DNA from: Acestrorhynchus altus
Lineage: Eukaryota; Chordata; Actinopteri; Characiformes; Acestrorhynchidae
Reading direction: 5' to 3'
Length of the DNA stretch: 64,000 nt
NCBI GenBank assembly: GCA_034509495.1
Contig: CM067507.1
Coordinates: forward strand, 31,361,279 to 31,425,278
Below the pieces are notes generated by a model that made no database searches, was not told where the DNA came from, and saw only the letters and a list, made by a program, of their open reading frames with translations. The number at the start of each line of letters is the position of its first letter. Position 1 is the stretch's first letter. Of this stretch, positions 35,861 through 48,343 are shown piece after piece. The position numbers were made by a program, and so were the translations under genes.

Positions 35861-38257
35861 AAATTTCAAATCTCACATAATACTGCTTTAGACTGGATTA
35901 TATTATTAATATGTCCTCAGTTCTCAAACATATACATGTATATATACAAGTTTCTTTTTACATAACAATATGTCCTAACTGTACTCTTTTGTGTGTTTCT
36001 CAATATCCTTTGTGCTACATCTCACGCTGCCTTTACATGTGGAGGTCAAAAACAGGCCATTCTATTTCTACTACACAGTGGCATGTGGCTGAGAGTGGCA
36101 TGCATTGCCATAGTGATAGCATTCTTGCCCATGTGGAAGATGATGGAGCTAGCCATTGTTTTGTTGTCCATGAACAGGCACACCTGGTCAGCCCTCGTCC
36201 GTGGTCAGCACAAGCCTAATTTATTTCATGGAATGTTACATTGACCATGGGATTGTTTTGACATAAAGTGACAGAAACTGTGGTTCGTTGCTTATTATAA
36301 AATTGGAAATGTAGTATCATTTGCACACCTGTTTTACTCACTTAAATTCTTAAATAGTTCTTAAATATCCAAACCTGACCACCAGACCCCACAGCCATCC
36401 AAATGCTAAGACAAATAACTTATACTTATGTAATTTGATATTAAGGTAAGATAGGGTCGAGTTAAAAGTAACCCCATAAGGCAATGTTAAGTTAATTAAA
36501 TAATAAAAATAGTTTATTCAAATGTAATATTAGTTCTAAACACAAGTCAGTAGGCTTTATATGACATACACTGATCAAATCTATTTGTAGCTATACTTGG
36601 CTTACATAGACAAGTAAACAGAACTGTTTAAGAATATGTGGACTATACTGTACTTAAATCGATGCATTCTTGACTCATACTGCAAAATATAAAGCAATAA
36701 TCTATTTGACCTATACTTGTACATAATCTTAGTCTCTAGATATACTTTGCAATAAGTATAAGTATTTTTGGAACAGTTTTATCATGCTTAGATTGTGGTT
36801 TGGGGGTGGAGAGTGGAGCTCTCTTTGAGCAAATTCGTTTTGTTTGGGGTAGTTTGGGGAGCAAAAATGAGCATTGAAAGCTCATTCGTTTTCTCCTATT
36901 GGTTCATTTCTGGGACAATGTCTATCATTTTTGGACCTCAGGGAGTAGCTATCAGTATGTGGGAGAGTCCTGTGTCTACTGTGAGAAGTGAGATCCATTT
37001 TATTTTAAGAATAATGATGACAACGTTACAGGGCTCAATTTCCTGAAAGCATCATAATGTTAAGGTTATTGAAGACCATTTAAAAATGATACATAACTAA
37101 AATTTGCTTTGCATATGCATTCGTGCAGCTTACAGATTTCTTCCACTCAGTTGGGCCAGATGGGCCTTCCACCCCACTGAGCCAAACAATAGGGTCTATG
37201 ATATGAATGGTATCAACTGAATCATTCCACCTCAGCGTAAACCATGACTTCTTTAAGCTTGAGAAGAAGCAGATATCCCACAGTGTAAATGGTGGGGTGT
37301 ACAGTTCAACAAGATTTGCCTCCATCTATTCAAAATGTTCAAAGCTCTATAGCTCCCTCTGTATGGTTTCCACTATATGAATTCCCTCCTCAGGGGGATG
37401 GAACTGTTTGTCTGTGTAATTCTACACAACACTGAGGTCATACGTTGCCCATTGGAGTGTGCTGGCTTTTGCTTTCTTCTGAGTGCTGGGAAGCAAAGTG
37501 GAGAACATAGATCACATGCTTGGCGGTGGAAAGGCCTGCTGAGGAATCAAGCTGGGCTGTGTGTGACGCGCTGGCCCGGGGGTAGGGCTTAGACTGGAGC
37601 TATTAGAGTGCTGCTGCAGATTTTATGAGCTCATTACAGCCCATACTGAACACACATCAAGCTCCCACAATGCAGCGGGGCGGAAGGTAAGGGCTCACTC
37701 AGGGCTTTGCACACAAAGCCGGCCCACAGTCCCCCATCTGGCTGCTGCAAAGCATGCACTCACGGCTGAGAGCTGATGTGCAGGGAATGGTAATGATGAG
37801 TAACCACGTCTGGAGCTATTACCCAAACCCCTGGACAAAGAAACAGGGATCCGGTCAGTAGAGCAGTGTGACAAAAAGACGACGTAAACTGTTGATGTTT
37901 CCATAGTGTTCTGTAACTTCTTTTATGGTGAAGGTCTCACTGAACTGCTGGTATGATCAAAGTATACCCTTCAAGAGATATTAAAAAGTTCATTAATATC
38001 TGAATCCAATATATGAACATTTCTGATGGTTCCTTGCAGAGTCTCTGAAATTCACCCAGTGGAGAAATTTTATTATTTATTTATTATTTATTATTATTTA
38101 TAATAAATCTGGAAATTACTGAACTCGTTTTCTCTTTGGGGCATTTTTATGAATATACTCTATATAAGGGATGCTATATAGAATACACACAACAGTGGAA
38201 CCCTTTTCTATATAGAACCATTCTAAAGGGCCTCTATTGTGGTGTATCATGGCCTCT
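35861..38257. other. Unique DNA; candidate regulatory segment 37440-37860
   Basis: No exon or dispersed repeat is recognised. The 37440-37860 part is less AT-rich than its surroundings, single-copy, and contains TTTTATGAGCTCATTACAGCCC near 37621 and TGGTAATGATGAG near 37788. Overlapping frames at 35911-36244 have no motif. Confidence 0.3.
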
Positions 38258-38642
38258 ATATTATATGGACACAAGTATTGGGACACTGACTCATTAATGG
38301 TTTCAAACATATTGAAAACGCGTAACCCATTGCTTTTGATGTATTAGCTGTTTCTACTCTCCAGGGAAGACTTTCTACAAGATTTTGGAGCTGTAAGGAT
38401 TTGATTGCATTTTGTGGAAAGAGTGTTAGTGAGGTCAGGATGTCAGATGATCATAACCCTACCTCATCACCAACTCATCCCAAAAGTAATAAAGTGGAAG
38501 ACCATCATTCCAGAGAACATAGTTCTACTGTTTCACAGCTCAGTGCTCTTTACCCTTTTAGCCCACACCTGGTGTCAGGCACGTTGCCAATATTTTCATA
38601 TTTACCTGCTCCGGAGAGTCCTGGCAATTCTGCTGGCAATAT
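38258..38642 (+). mobile_element. Mariner-type MITE, 3' truncated
   Basis: It starts ATATGGACACAAGTATTGGGACAC at 38262. It retains CTGTTTCTACTCTCCAGGGAAG, TTTCTACAAGATTTTGGAGC, TTAGTGAGGTCAGGATGTCAG, CCATCATTCCAGAGAACATAG and CTGCTCCGGAGAGTCCTGGC. The 3' terminus is missing. The frames at 38401-38655 are this repeat, not a gene. Confidence 0.8.
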
Positions 38643-38817
38643 AATACAGATATAATATGAGACACAAGCACAAGTGGATTTCCACCCATTTAGACAAAAA
38701 CAAAAATTAACCAGAGAAGAACCATTAAACATTCAAACAGTTCTTCTGGAGTGGTTATATTATAAGGTTTGTGGTTCATTAAATATATTCAGGACTATAG
38801 CAAAGGAATCACAGGTC

Positions 38818-39075
38818 ATGTTAGGTTAAAATGAGTTTGTAGTTAAGGTTTGGGTTAAGGTTAATGTGACGCTTTAAAGGTTACAGTAAGTTTAGATTAT
38901 GGTTAGAGTAAGGTATATGTTATATTTAGGTTATGTTTAAGGTTAAAGGTTAGGGTAAATTTAGGTTATGGTTAGGATAAGGGTTAGGTTAAGTGTAGCT
39001 TTGGGTTACAGTAAGATGGTTATGGTTATGGTTAGGATAAGGGTTAGGTTCAGTTTAAGTTGAGGTGTAGGATAG
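38818..39075 (+). repeat. Degenerate telomere-like GGTTA/TTAAGG array
   Basis: Variants of GGTTA, GGGTTAGG and TTAAGG are repeated irregularly (for example TTAAGGTTAAAGGTTAGGGT near 38938 and a doubled block GGTTATGGTTAGGATAAGGG at about 38964 and 39018). It is the reverse-orientation counterpart of 31674-31905. Confidence 0.8.
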
Positions 39076-40694
39076 TGAAATTACACTGGTTGCTTTATAA
39101 TATTCACTTTTGTCAATGATTTCTGTGTGTCTGGGTTGTGTCTGTAAAATGTGAGTGATGTAGCTTGGAGGTGTGTAGCAAGTGTTTCATATAAATTTGT
39201 AAAGGCATGGTCTTTTACTAAGACAGGTTAGATATGAAAATATACTAGAAGAATCATTCAGATGGATTCTGAGATGTGGAGAGGAATTTTAAGTACCATT
39301 TAACCAAAAAAATAATCATCATGATCCTCAACCAGATTCATTGTGGTTCTAACCCTAAGAATGTCTGTAGAATAAATTAATAAACCATTGACTAACCCTT
39401 TTTGAATAATGTATAAAAATGAATCTTTGAGGTTTTCTGAAAGGGAGTAGATACATTTTGCAATGTCTGCCTAACCCAGACACTGAAAGCAGCATAACAA
39501 AACACTTCAGACGAACACATGCAAGTTCAAATTATGGGCATTGCTTCAAAGAGCTTAAAAAAAAAAGCTTTAAAATGCTTGGCAAGAAAAGAAGTATATT
39601 TACTTCTATGATAAGACTCTAAATAACCAACCATTCTTTTGCAATGTGCCAAGTATTTATATGACTATATTGTTATATGCTGCAATCAACCATATATTTT
39701 GAAATGGAACCAATCATTTTTGAAACAGGAGAGATGGCAAGCATTGTGCTCTTAGTAAAATGTGTGCGCTGGCCTTCATGCTCTCAGAATAACTGCAGTA
39801 TTTTGCCATAGGGGAAAAACCTGCTATGTCAGAAAATAACAGTGACTTTCATTGGATCACAAGTGGATCAGAGACAATTCTTCATTTCTAAATGAAGTAA
39901 TGAATCTATATTTTAAGAACTATATATTGGACCCAAGCCATAAATATATTTTGTTAGATTCCAGATGGTAATGCACGTAGGCAAGGGAAATTCTGATGAG
40001 CACAGCTGTGGCCATATTGGATAAGTATGCTGGTCTTAACTCTGCTGAGATGGATCAGTGTGCATTTATAAGATTAACTCTTTCTGATCTAACATACTGT
40101 CAAATATACATTTAGAGACTGCTTTGACCTTTCTACCCCATTAACATCTGCTCAAAGGGCAGTTGGGACTTATGGACACTAGGGACAGTGAAATAAATCG
40201 GTATATGACTGTTTTCCATCATGGAGGAATTGATTGGCTAATTGATCTTATTGGTTATAGCCTATGTTTTGAGTAAAGATAAATATACATTGAAGTGTGA
40301 AGTAAGAAGGAACAATAGCTACCTTTTTCTATAGCTTTTAATAATTAATAATCTATTAATAGTCAGACTGATAGCTCAATCAGAATAGAATACACCCAGG
40401 TATACACCTCAGTCAGAATAGACTAGTCCACTTAAAGCCTTTCCAAATAAACTTTCTATCCAAATGAACAAGGTGGGTAATCCTTTAAATAATCCATTTA
40501 GAATAATAATCATGTAAACACCTGTAAGTGATTACATGCACAAATTTATTTCCACTCAAAAACTGTGATTTATTTGATAAATCCCTCTTTCCCACCAGTA
40601 TTTACTGTGTTTTGTGTCATTAGAGATGAGACTGGCATCCAGTTCACATGCCACAGAATGTTGCAGGACATGACATCTTCCTCTTACCTCATTT
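39076..40694. other. Unique AT-rich non-coding DNA
   Basis: No element or exon is recognised. Confidence 0.4.
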
Positions 40695-40841
40695 TTAACA
40701 CTTACAACCCGAGATCTGCACTTTGTAGGCAGTTATATGCCATTTTGTATGCTTCGTAAACACTTACAGGGATTCATTTCCAACAGGATTTCTGAGATTT
40801 CTGAGAAAGTGTTTATAGTCCTTAAGAACAAACAAACAAAC

Positions 40842-40926
<85 letters not shown>

Positions 40927-41043
40927 TAAAACAGGGTCAAATTCATACCATTCATGTGTGACTGTCCCCATTCTTATGAACACTTTTCTGTGTTTTGGCA
41001 AATGAAAGTATCAAAATTACACTAAGGTTCTGAAGGTTTATAA
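40695..41043 (+). mobile_element. piggyBac-like MITE, copy E, with (CA)n expansion
   Basis: It starts TTAACACTTACAACCCGAGA at 40695 and carries CTTTGTAGGCAGTTATATGCC. It then jumps to the 3' half shared with copy B (CCAACAGGATTTCTGAGATTT; CAGGGTCAAATTCATACCAT). It ends GGTTCTGAAGGTTTATAA near 41043. A (CA)n tract at 40847-40924 follows AAACAAACAAAC at the point where copy B has only a short ACAA run. The middle of the element is deleted. Confidence 0.75.
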
Positions 41044-42689
41044 GTTTATCAATCCCCCATAAATTTAAAGTGATTTTAAAAACCAACACACCAACTAACA
41101 ACTGAAAAGGTAGCATACTTCTGCTCTCCTTACTTTGACAGGACTCACATGATGCTTGTTGCCATGGGAACATGTACTCTAAGTGGTACTCTGTACATGT
41201 GGGTCATCAAAGGGAGATTTTGATCAGACGGATGAATAGACTGTACATAAAACCACCTCAGACTTATTCTATTATCAGAATGAATTCGGTCAGATTGAAG
41301 AGAATCTTTGCATGTAGACAAAGCCATTATTTAAAATTAACAGTGGAACAAAGTTTCTATTTGCTTTGGCATTAAAAGGTCAAGATGCGTGTTTGCCAGA
41401 CTGCACACAGAACTACCGACTATGGCTTCAACTCCTCTTAGTTTTGCTGAAATGGCGGTGGATCTGACATAGAGGCTAATTGATGCATTTGACACTGTAA
41501 CCCACAGTTTGCTCTGGCTTAAAACCAAGCAGAAAAATCTCACAAGACTGAAGGGCTTCCCTAAGCAAAGTCAAGCTTTCCTTCAGCCTCAGAGTCTACG
41601 CACTGCATTGACCTGTTCCTGCCATAGATTATCAGAGCAAAGACAGGAGCTTCAAGTTTCGAGGCAGCTGCTGAGTATTCAGTGTGGTATAGAATTCTCT
41701 CCAGCAGCCTGTTCCACCCCTGGAGCTTTGAGGTTTGCAGCAGATGACATTAACGGTTTAAGAGATTAAAGCCATGGTCAGAGGAGTATGATCTGACACA
41801 TGATGATACTTTGAAATATTTGAAAAAAGGAAGGCTCTGTCTGACTGTGTGCCAAACCGAATAAAAAACGATTACTGTTAAAGGTTCTCTTCAGAGTGAT
41901 TTCATTTAAGATACAGCCTTCTGGGTCCTAGTGGAAGCTTCGTTTGAATAAATACAGCAATCATCAATTTTCTTGTGAAGTATAGGCTGGATAGTTTCAG
42001 AGATATGATGTGGGTGAAATTGAAATGGCATTTAAACTGTGGTGTTCCTGCTTTCTGTCTCTGTGTGGGAGTGTAAATGATGAGGAAAGTGAAACTAGCA
42101 TTAGAATAACAAGGAAGGAGAATGTTTAGGTGAACGTTTCTGTGAATCTGTGCCAGGACTCTGAGGAGTAGGAAATATTACATTCTGACCGAAGGTGTAT
42201 AATTTGATTTGATTGATAAGTTAATATTTATGAATTCAAGTCTTAGCGTTGCTGTGCTCAGACCAGGTCTTAAAATGCCTGGGCCCTTTCAGATCATGAT
42301 GTGTATGGAAGGCAGGGGTGGAGCCAAACCCCTGGATGATCAACAGGACCAAAATTTTGAAGGAGGAGGGAAAGGCAACACATCAGCATCTGTAAAGCAA
42401 CAAACATGTGAGTAAATTCGAGCATTTGAGTCTCCTGGGAATATTTTTGCTAAAACTTTCATTTCCATTCCCAACTCTTACAATTAAAAGGGTTCTATGG
42501 GGGGAACGTCATTGAGACACCACTCTAGTTCCTTTTAAAAACCTTTCAGAAGAGTGGGCTCAACGTAATTTCTCAAAGAGTCATCAATTAAAATTTTTCC
42601 TTAGGGAGGAAAATTTTATTTTCAACAGCATCACACAGAAGAACCATTTCCAGCATCTTTATTTTTAGTGGTGCAGATCAGTTGCAGAT
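41044..42689. other. Unique non-coding DNA
   Basis: No supported gene. A stretch near 41483-41510 translates to DAFDTVTHSLLWL, reminiscent of LINE reverse transcriptase, but flanking sequence does not extend the match. Confidence 0.35.
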
Positions 42690-42932
42690 CTTTCTCAAAT
42701 TTCTTACTTAATGAGGTCAGTATGTTGGATGATCACCGCCTCACCTCATTCCCAACTTGACAACTCATTCCAAACTATGGGATTGAACAACACTATTCCA
42801 GTTCATGTTTATCTGCTCAAGTAAATCTGTTGGCAATTCCTCTGCACAGCGATTAGACAAGCTGTGTGTGCATTTGCACATTAGTGTCAGTAATGGGTGC
42901 AGTTTTAATGTCCACAAATATTTGGACATATA
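42690..42932 (+). mobile_element. Mariner-type MITE, 3' half with intact terminus
   Basis: GAGGTCAGTATGTTGGATGATC, TTCATGTTTATCTGCTC, GACAAGCTGTGTGTGCATTTG and GTGTCAGTAATGGGTGCAG lead to the terminus GTCCACAAATATTTGGACAT, the inverted partner of the GGACAAAAGTATTTGGAC start. The 5' part is lost. Confidence 0.75.
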
Positions 42933-44059
42933 TCTCATGTATCTCTAAAGATCTAAATGTTTTTAGACACACAATTCCTGCTTTATTAGTCTAATAAGCT
43001 GAAATTAAATGATACAAAAAGGAAAGTGTGTGGAGAAATAACAGGAGGAGCTGGAGTGATTCCCTTATGACTTAAACAGACTGAGTGAGGTCACTGCGAG
43101 GACTGTGTGGCTTGTAGGCTATGTGAGGGAGCAGGGCTACAAGAGGCTAGTTTGGTGATCCAAATGATTTCTGACAGGAATTTGCTTGGATAGTGTCAGC
43201 TCTCAGCACCCTAGAGCACTTTAGTCACCAAAGACGACACATAGCTGCAGCTACAATGTTTTCAGGGCTTCACTGGTCCTCTGAATCCTGACATTAACAG
43301 AAAACCTCAAAATATATAAGGGCGTTCTCATAACAGTGTGGGTAAAGTGAGGTCTTCCCTGAAAATCGGCCTTCAAAAACATGTCCTGCACCCTTTCCGC
43401 CCTTCAAATTCCATCTTGCCACAGCATTTCCAGTGCTCTTCTTGTAGAATGGGATGAGAGTTGAATGAAGACATTTGTTTCAGTGCTGCTGGGGCTAAGT
43501 TTAGTGCAGCGATTTCGTTGGGGGCGATCGTTCAGCGTTGCTCTTAGCGACTGTGGGGAGGAATTTTCAATTTCCTCAGTGCATAGAGACATATCAGTCT
43601 AAGCGTTCTCTCCCTCCTACTCTCTGAAACATTGCCAACCTGTAATTTGGACTGCCCTTCAGATTGCTACACTGATACTGACTCAAATGAGCCTTCAGGA
43701 GAAGAAAGCTGCCAAATGATTCCATTAGCATAACACAGGGTCTGCGAGGTCACCAATAACGGTAAACTGTTGTATTGAAGCCTCAAGTGAAGAGGAAAAA
43801 AGCTTACAGCTCAATAACGAACCTAACTTGGCACTCTTCTCATCTCATTTAAACAAGTACATGCCCAGGATTTGTCAATACATCACAACATATTGCACCA
43901 TAGAGACCAATATATACTACTATTTAGTGCCTTTTATGCACTAAAGATATAATGAAATCATACTTTTTTTGGATTGTACGACTTATTATAAACGAAAGAG
44001 GTATAAATAGTGGTTAGAGATGCATTTATCAAAACTATATTGATGGGTTCCTCCAAAAG
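42933..44059. other. Unique non-coding DNA
   Basis: No element or exon is recognised. Confidence 0.4.
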
Positions 44060-44600
44060 GATAATCATTTGAATTCTTTTCCTCAGTGATAAACAATACA
44101 GTCACAGCACTTTTGCCATTAATTAAGTTCTAATTAAAAAAGAGACCCACAGGCCTCTGTTAGCTGGGGTCTGGACACTGTGGGCTCTTGCTGAGGTGTC
44201 ACGTTACTGGTCTGGCACACGCCATACATGTCTCCCGGCCCTTGGCTGTCCCTTTGTCTTAATTGTGTGCGCACTATGAGTAATTACACAGGGCCAATAG
44301 AGTGCTGAAGGCACTGGGCTTTCCTGCTCTCTAACTGAAGCAAACTCTTCTACTTAGCAGCTTTTTCACAGCAAGACTATTGCATTGCACCTGCATGGTA
44401 CCGTAAATCACGGTCCCTTAAGCCATCCACCATTCTAATAGACCTTTAATTATTCAGCACACTGGAGGATACAGTCTATGAGGCTCGTTTGGAGTATATA
44501 ATGGATTAAATATTAAGTGCTATAAACCTCCGACTGTAGTAATAGTTACTACCAGCCATGGTAGCACATCAGGACTGAACGTTCCAGAAGGCAAATGTGT
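44060..44600. promoter_or_regulatory. Candidate conserved non-coding element
   Basis: This single-copy segment has several homeodomain-type cores: CATTAATTAAGTTCTAATTA near 44118, GAGTAATTACACAGG near 44279 and CCTTTAATTATTCAGCAC near 44443. No repeat or open frame dominates. It is proposed as a regulatory candidate on composition and motif density only; conservation has not been tested. Confidence 0.3.
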
Positions 44601-45214
44601 GGGAATAAGCAAGGCTTCATGCTGAGTGCAAATAGAATTTTAATAGGCACTTTTGCTACACTGCAACTTTATGTGCTAATATTTTGTACCTTCGTGTTTA
44701 CACAGAGACAACCAGATTACTGTGAGCTTGAATGTGGAACTCTAATTGACTCAGAGATTTGCTGTCGTAAGCACTCTAATAATGAAGACGGCTGCAGTTT
44801 TTGGTGTAAAGCTGGTATAAAATGTTATGATGGCAGTTGGGATTCATCAGCTTCTTAGTTGCAAATCAAATCCCCTGTAGTGTCACATCATTCATACACA
44901 GATGTGAAGGACAAGGAGAAATGAGCTGCGGCATGCTACTGTATATGGCAGTACAGTCTTTAAAATGAAGGCACTATAAAGGGTTCTTTAGTCACTGCTA
45001 TAGATGAATCATTTTTCATGCATATCTCTTCAACAAACAAAAAATATTCTTCTCTATAATTAATCGATTCAATAAGGTCCAGTTAGAGAACATTTCCTCA
45101 AGTCAAAGAAAGAACACAAGAAGACACCAATTCGCCATTTGTGTTGGACATAGATGTTAATTTGACTCCACTTTTAACACATCTGTGCAATGAACACAGA
45201 CATACACATTGAGC

Positions 45215-45244
45215 AGACACACACACACACACACACACACACAC
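45215..45244. repeat. (CA)n microsatellite
   Basis: About 30 bp of CA units. Confidence 0.95.
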
Positions 45245-45249
45245 TATAG

Positions 45250-46539
45250 TGGTACAGTGAGCATACATGCATGAAGTGGTGGGCTGCCTCCGCTGCGGCG
45301 CACAGAGAGCAGTTTGGGGGTTTCCAGTATCTAATGAGGAGTAAGCACTGGTGATCGGTCTCCTTATTTAGAAGATCTCTGGTTTTACCGTACACAATGC
45401 TATTTTTCTGAAAGTGTCCCAAAAGAGCTTTTACCTCATCCCATGTGCTATTTTTATCAGCCCAAGGATGACAGGAGGGCATTGTCTGGAGACCTGCCCT
45501 GTATGTGTCACTCACTTGAGTCAGAGTGCTCATCACAATGCACATATTTTATTTGCTGAATAGTGTCGTGTGTGATTGGTCTGTGAACTTCCCGGACTCG
45601 TAAACCTTTACCATAAAGGCTAGAATAGTTATTCCAGTAAACATAAACATTCTGTCAAAATGATAGGACCAGGTCTGGGTCGAGACCCTGACTGCAGTCC
45701 ACCTGTTAGTGACCTCTGTCCTATGACATTGTGCAAAGAGCCCTTCATAGCGCCATTATTTATACCAATAAAGTATTATCTGTAGCAATAATGTGCAAAT
45801 CTACTTTTCTCACAAAACAAAAAAAGAAGAGGAAACAGTGAGAAGGAAGATGGATAAAAACGTTTGCACATGCCCTGTTTAGTTTCATTATGCCATTGTT
45901 AAGGGTTGGCCAGTCAAACAAATGAACTCCAATGAGGGGTATCGACGCTCCATTTGTGAAAGCAGCCGTTGTCAGCTCCGTGTGATCAAAACCTTTGTGT
46001 TCCTGCCTGCCTTTCCCTCTTTCTGTATATAAGGTCTCCATCCCCTCCAGTATCACCCCGAAACTCACATCACATAGCACACACTTGACTTATTTCTCTT
46101 TGATGAAACTCCCAGCCATTGACAGCCGCTTAGGCTTTTGATTTATTGAAATCCACTGTGGGCCAGTGCTGAGTCACTGCCTTTTCAATGAGAGGAAAAA
46201 GAGACCTTTCCCCCGTTTTACAGAAAACCCTTGTCTGCTTGTCCATTCACTTAGGATCATCAACCTGTCAGATACTTTTGTCGGTTCTGGGAACAAAAAA
46301 GGAAGTCATTTATCACATGGCCCATGCAATTGGCAGCTTTAGTCTAAAATGCCTGAAAGCTCCAAGCACATTGTTTTTTTTTTTTTTGTTTTTTCTTTCT
46401 AGAAGATTAAAGAGGCATATCTGGTTTTGTTGAGCTGTTTTATGTTCCATGTTTATTTCACCCAACTGTAAATAAGAAAACATGGTAATGTATTCCACAC
46501 GGATCTGCTAAATTAATTGCACAGCAAATGGACTGGTTT
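45250..46539. other. Unique non-coding DNA
   Basis: A 123-codon minus frame at 45174-45545 ends in the CA tract and shows no motif. No repeats are recognised. The part at 45250-45560 is GC-richer than average and could be conserved non-coding DNA. Confidence 0.35.
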
Positions 46540-47060
46540 TGGATTAAGTCAGATTCTCGGTGCTCTTTATAGGATGCTTTTCAATATAATTGCCATTCAG
46601 ACAGCCCCTGCTTGCACAGGATGACGGATGGAAAGCGAGTGAATGTCAGTGTGTGTTGACTGGTTATCTGCTCCACCAACATGCAGAGCCCTTGTCTGTC
46701 TCGCTGCGGCTTAATTGAATTTGGACGAGTACAAAGCGACTTATTTAGCGTGCGCTTGGTAACAGATGGAAACAAGATAGTGCTTACAGTAATTAAAACA
46801 TTTGAATGAGCAGGGTTAGTGAATGGCCTTCATTACCCTGCTGTTACCTCACATCTCAATACGCTTTTCCAATACTCCAATCAAATTCAATTCCAGCACA
46901 ATCAATTTTGTCTGCTGTGATTCGGCACATGAGAAGCGGGGTTGGCCTAAGAAATGCAAGACGCTCACTGACCTTCTCAAGTTATTTAATTGCTTTTTTA
47001 AATCTGACCACCTTTTAAATGAGATCCACATTCCAACTCCCACTTTAATGAGTTTGTCAT
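46540..47060. promoter_or_regulatory. Candidate conserved non-coding element
   Basis: A single-copy segment with GCTTAATTGAATTTGGACG near 46707, CAGTAATTAAAACATTTG near 46788 and TTATTTAATTGCTTTTTTAAA near 46981. No repeat family matches. Overlapping short frames on both strands are probably chance. Regulatory status is an inference. Confidence 0.3.
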
Positions 47061-47394
47061 AAAATGAATATGATTTATTATTTAAACCAAATGTAGCCAA
47101 TCAACCATGATATTTTTGGTGTCTGACTCTAATTTTTTGTTTTAGAATGGATTGTGCTTGGAGAATGCTTTGAAAATAAATTAAGAAACTTAAAATCTGT
47201 GCGAATAAATAAAAACAAATCGGTAAAATATTATTGATAGAAGTAAAATTGGCCTGGCTGCACCATTATTATCCCTATTCAGCTATGGGGATAGGTTGAT
47301 TTTTGTTTTTATATACTAAAGTAAGATAAACTGGTTTAAACCACCCAACAAATGATCTGGATCTTGTGAATTGAGACATTTTTGGGCATGGTGA

Positions 47395-47763
47395 CACATA
47401 GATGAATGAATAAATGAAGTTACCCTTAAATAGCACCTTTCAAGACACCAAGCATGCTTTACAGCCATATTCAGCACTCAGCCAAAATACACTGATGAGA
47501 AGCAGCAGCATGGCAGACGTTCATACAGGACAGAATGCCAACCTATATGTGGGCATACAAACATACACACATTTACACATATGCACACACACATTCACAC
47601 CCACCAAGGCAATTTAGGGTAATCAATTCACCTGATAGTTTTGGTCTGCAGAAGAAACCCACACAGACATGGGAGAACATGGAAACTGCACTCAGATAGG
47701 GCTTAAACCCAAGACCACAGTGCTGGAAGGTGAATGTGTTAAACACCAAGCCACTGTGCTGCC
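47395..47763 (-). mobile_element. V-SINE-like element, minus strand
   Basis: On the minus strand the head GGCAGCACAGTGGCTTGGTG begins at 47763. It is followed by a B-box-like GGTCTTGGGTTTAAGCC, then TTTCCATGTTCTCCCATGTC, GTGTGGGTTTCTTCTGCAG, TCAGGTGAATTGATTACCC and TAAATTGCC, and a TG-rich spacer. This is the tRNA-like head and central domain of a V-SINE. The sequence at 47395-47480 (AAATAGCACCTTTCAAGACACC) is a further repeat often found with teleost SINEs and may be a separate unit. Confidence 0.75.
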
Positions 47764-48194
47764 AATATGTGCCACATTGTGAAAATTCATTACAGGGCTC
47801 TGTCCTTCACTTTAACACATGTCCCACAGTGACACATACTGAAAATCCTGGATGTGTCACAGGACGGTGTGTGAATGTGTGAACATGTGACCTCATTTAA
47901 AAAATGCCAGTGTGTTTGGTCAGTGTTTGAGACAAAACTAGCTCATTTTAAAAGAGTTTTTGTGTTTCTAAAGGTCTGTTCAACACATCTAATCATCACT
48001 TAAATGCAATATAATGCAAATGCTATAAAATGCAACATTTAACCTGTGTTTACCCCATTTCTAGAACTAATTAGTTCTTTTTTATTTTTATAGACAAAAG
48101 AAAGTTCAAACCACACAGATTGAGTTCACCTTCCAAATGACCTGGATCAGTGTGAAAAGAGACACATCATAAACTGTATTATGTGCTATATTAC

Positions 48195-48343
48195 AGGGCT
48201 TTATACCCTTCTAACCCATGCCTATGTTCTATTCTATTTATAGCACTTGCATACAGGGATTAGATAAGCTGTGTGTGTCAGCAATGGTTGCAAGTTCTGA
48301 ATAAATTCATTAAAAGGGATGTCCATAAACATTTAGATGCATA
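48195..48343 (+). mobile_element. Mariner-type MITE, 3' fragment
   Basis: GGCTTTATACCCTTCTAACCC, AGGGATTAGATAAGCTGTGTG, GTCAGCAATGG and the terminus GATGTCCATAAACATTTAGATGCATA match the family's 3' half. Confidence 0.7.

Noticed and set aside
41483..41521. DAFDTVTHSLLWL, similar to a LINE reverse-transcriptase block
   Set aside because: Neither side extends the similarity; too short to call.
45174..45545. 123-codon minus frame
   Set aside because: It runs into a CA tract and has no motif, signal peptide or splice support.
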